Positions 62,190 to 64,000 of a stretch of 64,000 nucleotides of DNA are shown here, one piece after another. Below the pieces are notes generated by a model, which made no database searches, had not been told where the DNA came from, and was given only the letters and a program-made list of their open reading frames with translations. Within the stretch, counting starts at the first letter, position 1. The number at the start of each line of letters is the position of its first letter. A program made the position numbers and the translations under genes. Origin of the DNA: Shewanella halifaxensis HAW-EB4 (GTDB lineage Bacteria > Pseudomonadota > Gammaproteobacteria > Enterobacterales > Shewanellaceae); assembly GCF_000019185.1 (NCBI RefSeq), contig NC_010334.1, positions 248,001 through 312,000 on the forward strand, given 5' to 3'.

Positions 62190-62726
62190 TTAGTGAACGG
62201 CACCGAACAGGGCGGCTTGAGCAAAAGTCTTATCCTGCATATTCATTGTGCAAATTGGTAAGTGACTACTCGTATTTTTATTAGCACTTTCAATCGAATT
62301 TTCAATAATAATGCCGGCTGCTCGTGCGCTTTTGGCAACGATTTGTAGGCGTCGACTATCACGCGCATCTAATGAATTAGTCCAAGTGATCACTGCACTA
62401 GAGGTTCCACTCATTAATGCTTTTTCCATCGCCCAAAGTGTTTCCACTTCATCTTTAGCATGCACCAGTAAAATACGATCCATTCTAACGCCTGCAGCGG
62501 CTAGCATCTGCTTGTAACCAATATTTGGCGGACTGATAAGCACTATCCAACGGCCTTGTTGGCTCAGTTGTGAAAGCTGAGCACTAATCTGATTAAGCTC
62601 GTCACGTCCTTGAGTTTGCGTCACCATAGTGGTGATCTCATTACCTGCGCTACTCACCATGCTAGTCGATGGCATATCTTGCCATAGTCCTGGGTGGCGA
62701 GGGCTAGTGCCCATCAGTTTGTTCAT
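62190..62726 (-). CDS. sulA: SulA-like SOS cell division inhibitor
   Basis: 178 residues. The central part resembles SulA: GRWIVLISPPNIGYKQMLAAAGV, near residues 58-80 and quoted in part, and MDRILLVHAKDEVETLWAMEKAL, near 82-104 and also in part, with the RecA/SulA-superfamily fold implied. SulA binds FtsZ and holds division during DNA damage. It is the second gene of a lexA-sulA operon with a four-base overlap (ATGA), so its expression rises when LexA is cleaved. Similarity to E. coli SulA is moderate, so the call rests partly on context. Confidence 0.85.
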   Translation of the reverse strand: MNKLMGTSPRHPGLWQDMPSTSMVSSAGNEITTMVTQTQGRDELNQISAQLSQLSQQGRWIVLISPPNIGYKQMLAAAGVRMDRILLVHAKDEVETLWAMEKALMSGTSSAVITWTNSLDARDSRRLQIVAKSARAAGIIIENSIESANKNTSSHLPICTMNMQDKTFAQAALFGAVH

Positions 62727-63343
62727 TGCCAGTCTCCATTACGGATCACACCAACGGCTAAACCTTCAATACTTAAGCTTTGGTTCGCTAGATCCACTTC
62801 AATTGGTGAATACTCTTCGTTCTCTGCATGTAAGAAAACTTTGTTGCCTTTCTTCTCGAAACGCTTGACGGTAACATCATCTTCGACGCGAGCGACTACT
62901 ATTTGGCCGTTGCGAGCCTGCTGTATCTTATGAACGGCTAGCAGGTCACCTTCGAGTATGCCAATGTTCTTCATACTGTCACCACGGACTCTGAGTAAGA
63001 AGTCTGCTGATGGCTTGAACATGGCTGGGTCCACTTTATAGTGTTGCTCTACATGTTCTTGAGCAAGAATCGGTTCACCTGCGGCAACTTGGCCGATAAG
63101 GGGTAAACCTAAATCTGCATCTTCGGTGTTTTCTTGGGTTAACTTAATACCGCGAGACGTACCCGGCATAATTTCAATGCAGCCTTTCTTGGCTAAGGCT
63201 TTTAAATGCTCCTCAGCAGCGTTGGCTGATTTAAAACCCAAACGTCTTGCGATCTCAGCGCGGGTTGGCGGCATGCCTGTGTCTGCAATATTACGTTTGA
63301 TTAGCTCTAAAATTTCAGCTTGGCGCGGTGTAAGTGGTCTCAT
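62723..63343 (-). CDS. lexA: LexA repressor
   Basis: 206 residues (E. coli 202). N-terminal winged helix with MPPTRAEIARRLGFKSANAA; cleavage site Ala88-Gly89 in LIGQVAAGEPI; catalytic Ser123 in RGDSMKNIGI and Lys160 in DDVTVKRF. It represses SOS genes and cuts itself when stimulated by RecA filaments. Two LexA boxes in its own promoter give autoregulation. sulA overlaps its 3' end. Confidence 0.98.
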   Translation of the reverse strand: MRPLTPRQAEILELIKRNIADTGMPPTRAEIARRLGFKSANAAEEHLKALAKKGCIEIMPGTSRGIKLTQENTEDADLGLPLIGQVAAGEPILAQEHVEQHYKVDPAMFKPSADFLLRVRGDSMKNIGILEGDLLAVHKIQQARNGQIVVARVEDDVTVKRFEKKGNKVFLHAENEEYSPIEVDLANQSLSIEGLAVGVIRNGDWQ

Positions 63344-63349
63344 GGTTAA

Positions 63350-63369
63350 CCCTGTCTTTCTATACAGTA
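63350..63369. promoter_or_regulatory. LexA box 1 upstream of lexA
   Basis: CTGTCTTTCTATACAG (63352-63367) is a CTGT-N8-ACAG SOS box, nine bases before the lexA start codon. Confidence 0.85.
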
Positions 63370-63388
63370 CCTGTCAGTATATACAGTA
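63370..63388. promoter_or_regulatory. LexA box 2 upstream of lexA
   Basis: CTGTCAGTATATACAG (63371-63386) is a second CTGT-N8-ACAG box, 19 bases from the first centre to centre. The tandem layout is the same as before E. coli lexA. Confidence 0.88.
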
Positions 63389-63630
63389 ATTTTTCGAGTG
63401 CAAGTAATAACCAGTTATATTGTTTTGCAAGTGTGGGATCCAGTTTCAAATGAAATAAATCCGGCGATATGAAACTCAATCTTTGACGGCATCTGTGACT
63501 AATCAGTGTATTGCATTGCCTTTAGTTTGAAATGGCTAGTTTTGGCTTTGTGATTTTCTAATCTCAGTTTTTAAATATAAATAGTATTTTGGGGGGAATT
63601 AGGATTTTAAGCGTGGCTAAACAAAATATA
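63389..63630. other. Region beyond the lexA promoter
   Basis: About 240 bases of AT-rich DNA upstream of lexA. I see no gene or recognised site here. Confidence 0.4.
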
Positions 63631-63660
63631 AAAAATGGTGCCATAGGGCACCATTTTTTA
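63631..63660. terminator. Bidirectional terminator-like hairpin
   Basis: AAAAATGGTGCC (63631-63642) and GGCACCATTTTT (63647-63658) with the loop ATAG. A- and T-runs on both sides. The gene it serves is probably a minus-strand gene beyond the right edge, or the MITE-like element was inserted next to it. Confidence 0.7.
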
Positions 63661-63689
63661 TTGTCATAACTCAAATGTCTATTGGCGCG

Positions 63690-63974
63690 TTATACCAATC
63701 AGTATAAGAAGTTGATTTACTCAGAGTGTTTTTGGCAAACTAATTCAAGGCGAATGGATGACATAATGGTTGTTCCCTTATGAGTTTATTCAACGCAGAA
63801 GTAGGCAGCCAAAAACACTCCTTACAGGCGAGTTTTAGCGGTTCTGATGCTGTGACTCTTAAGGAACAAGAGGGAGCTTAAACGTAGAATAACTATGCTC
63901 TTCACTCGCAGCCTTGCCTCAGAGCCGCTAAACTCTCGCTGAGCGATCAAATCTTTATACTGGTTGGTATTATA
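63690..63974. mobile_element. MITE-like element with terminal inverted repeats
   Basis: About 285 bases bounded by TATACCAATCAGTATAA (from 63691) and its imperfect inverse TTATACTGGTTGGTATTATA (63955-63974). Inside, GCGAGTTTTAGCGGTTCTG is answered by an inverse copy near 63921-63942, giving a second nested hairpin. No open frame of note. Elements with such ends are common as non-autonomous repeats in Shewanella and related marine genera, from memory rather than a search. Confidence 0.65.
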
Positions 63975-64000
63975 CCGCTGCCATCATCGCCTTGTAGCGA

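Overview
The window looks like the chromosome of a marine Shewanella (Gammaproteobacteria). Support comes from a lipid-anchored multiheme cytochrome of the OmcA/MtrC/UndA family, EnvZ/OmpR and LexA/SulA pairs, a caa3-type oxidase cluster and an anaerobic carnitine block laid out as in enterobacteria. I cannot fix the species. I see no tRNA, rRNA or CRISPR array.

Layout. 1-2280: the 5' part of a MATE pump, a divergent LysR gene, and a small lipoprotein gene between CTAG-rich repeats. 2283-10176: rlmJ, a ToxR-like membrane regulator, a 160-bp tandem repeat array, an UndA-like 11-heme cytochrome, rsmJ and mgtE. 10177-28064: a porin, then the carnitine region. yaaU and fixXCBA run leftward and caiTABCDE runs rightward from a long shared control region that holds CRP-like sites and a dense array of TATTAG/CTAATA half-sites. 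Relative to E. coli the block gains a MaoC-type hydratase between caiD and caiE, an alpha/beta hydrolase and a LysR regulator. CaiT exchanges substrate, CaiC and CaiB handle CoA, CaiD and CaiA carry out dehydration and reduction, and FixABCX passes electrons to CaiA.

28190-38851: an arylsulfate sulfotransferase island. Two divergent AssT enzymes in opposite orientations each sit beside a dsbL-dsbI pair. The two dsbLI copies form a direct repeat of 1311 bp with about 18 differences, one of which marks each copy's start and end very sharply. Tsx-like barrel proteins, a TetR and a LysR regulator accompany them.

38906-52415: housekeeping genes: envZ/ompR, greB, tex, bioH, a comF-type gene, an M14 carboxypeptidase, nfuA, a MATE pump and a polysaccharide deacetylase. 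52630-61712: the complete caa3 cytochrome oxidase cluster (coxB-coxA-ctaG-coxC-surf1-ctaA-ctaB-sco on the minus strand), with a DUF2909 gene on the opposite strand, a candidate 41-codon small gene and a CoxB carrying two cytochrome c domains. 62190-64000: the lexA-sulA SOS operon with two LexA boxes, then a MITE-like repeat at the right edge.
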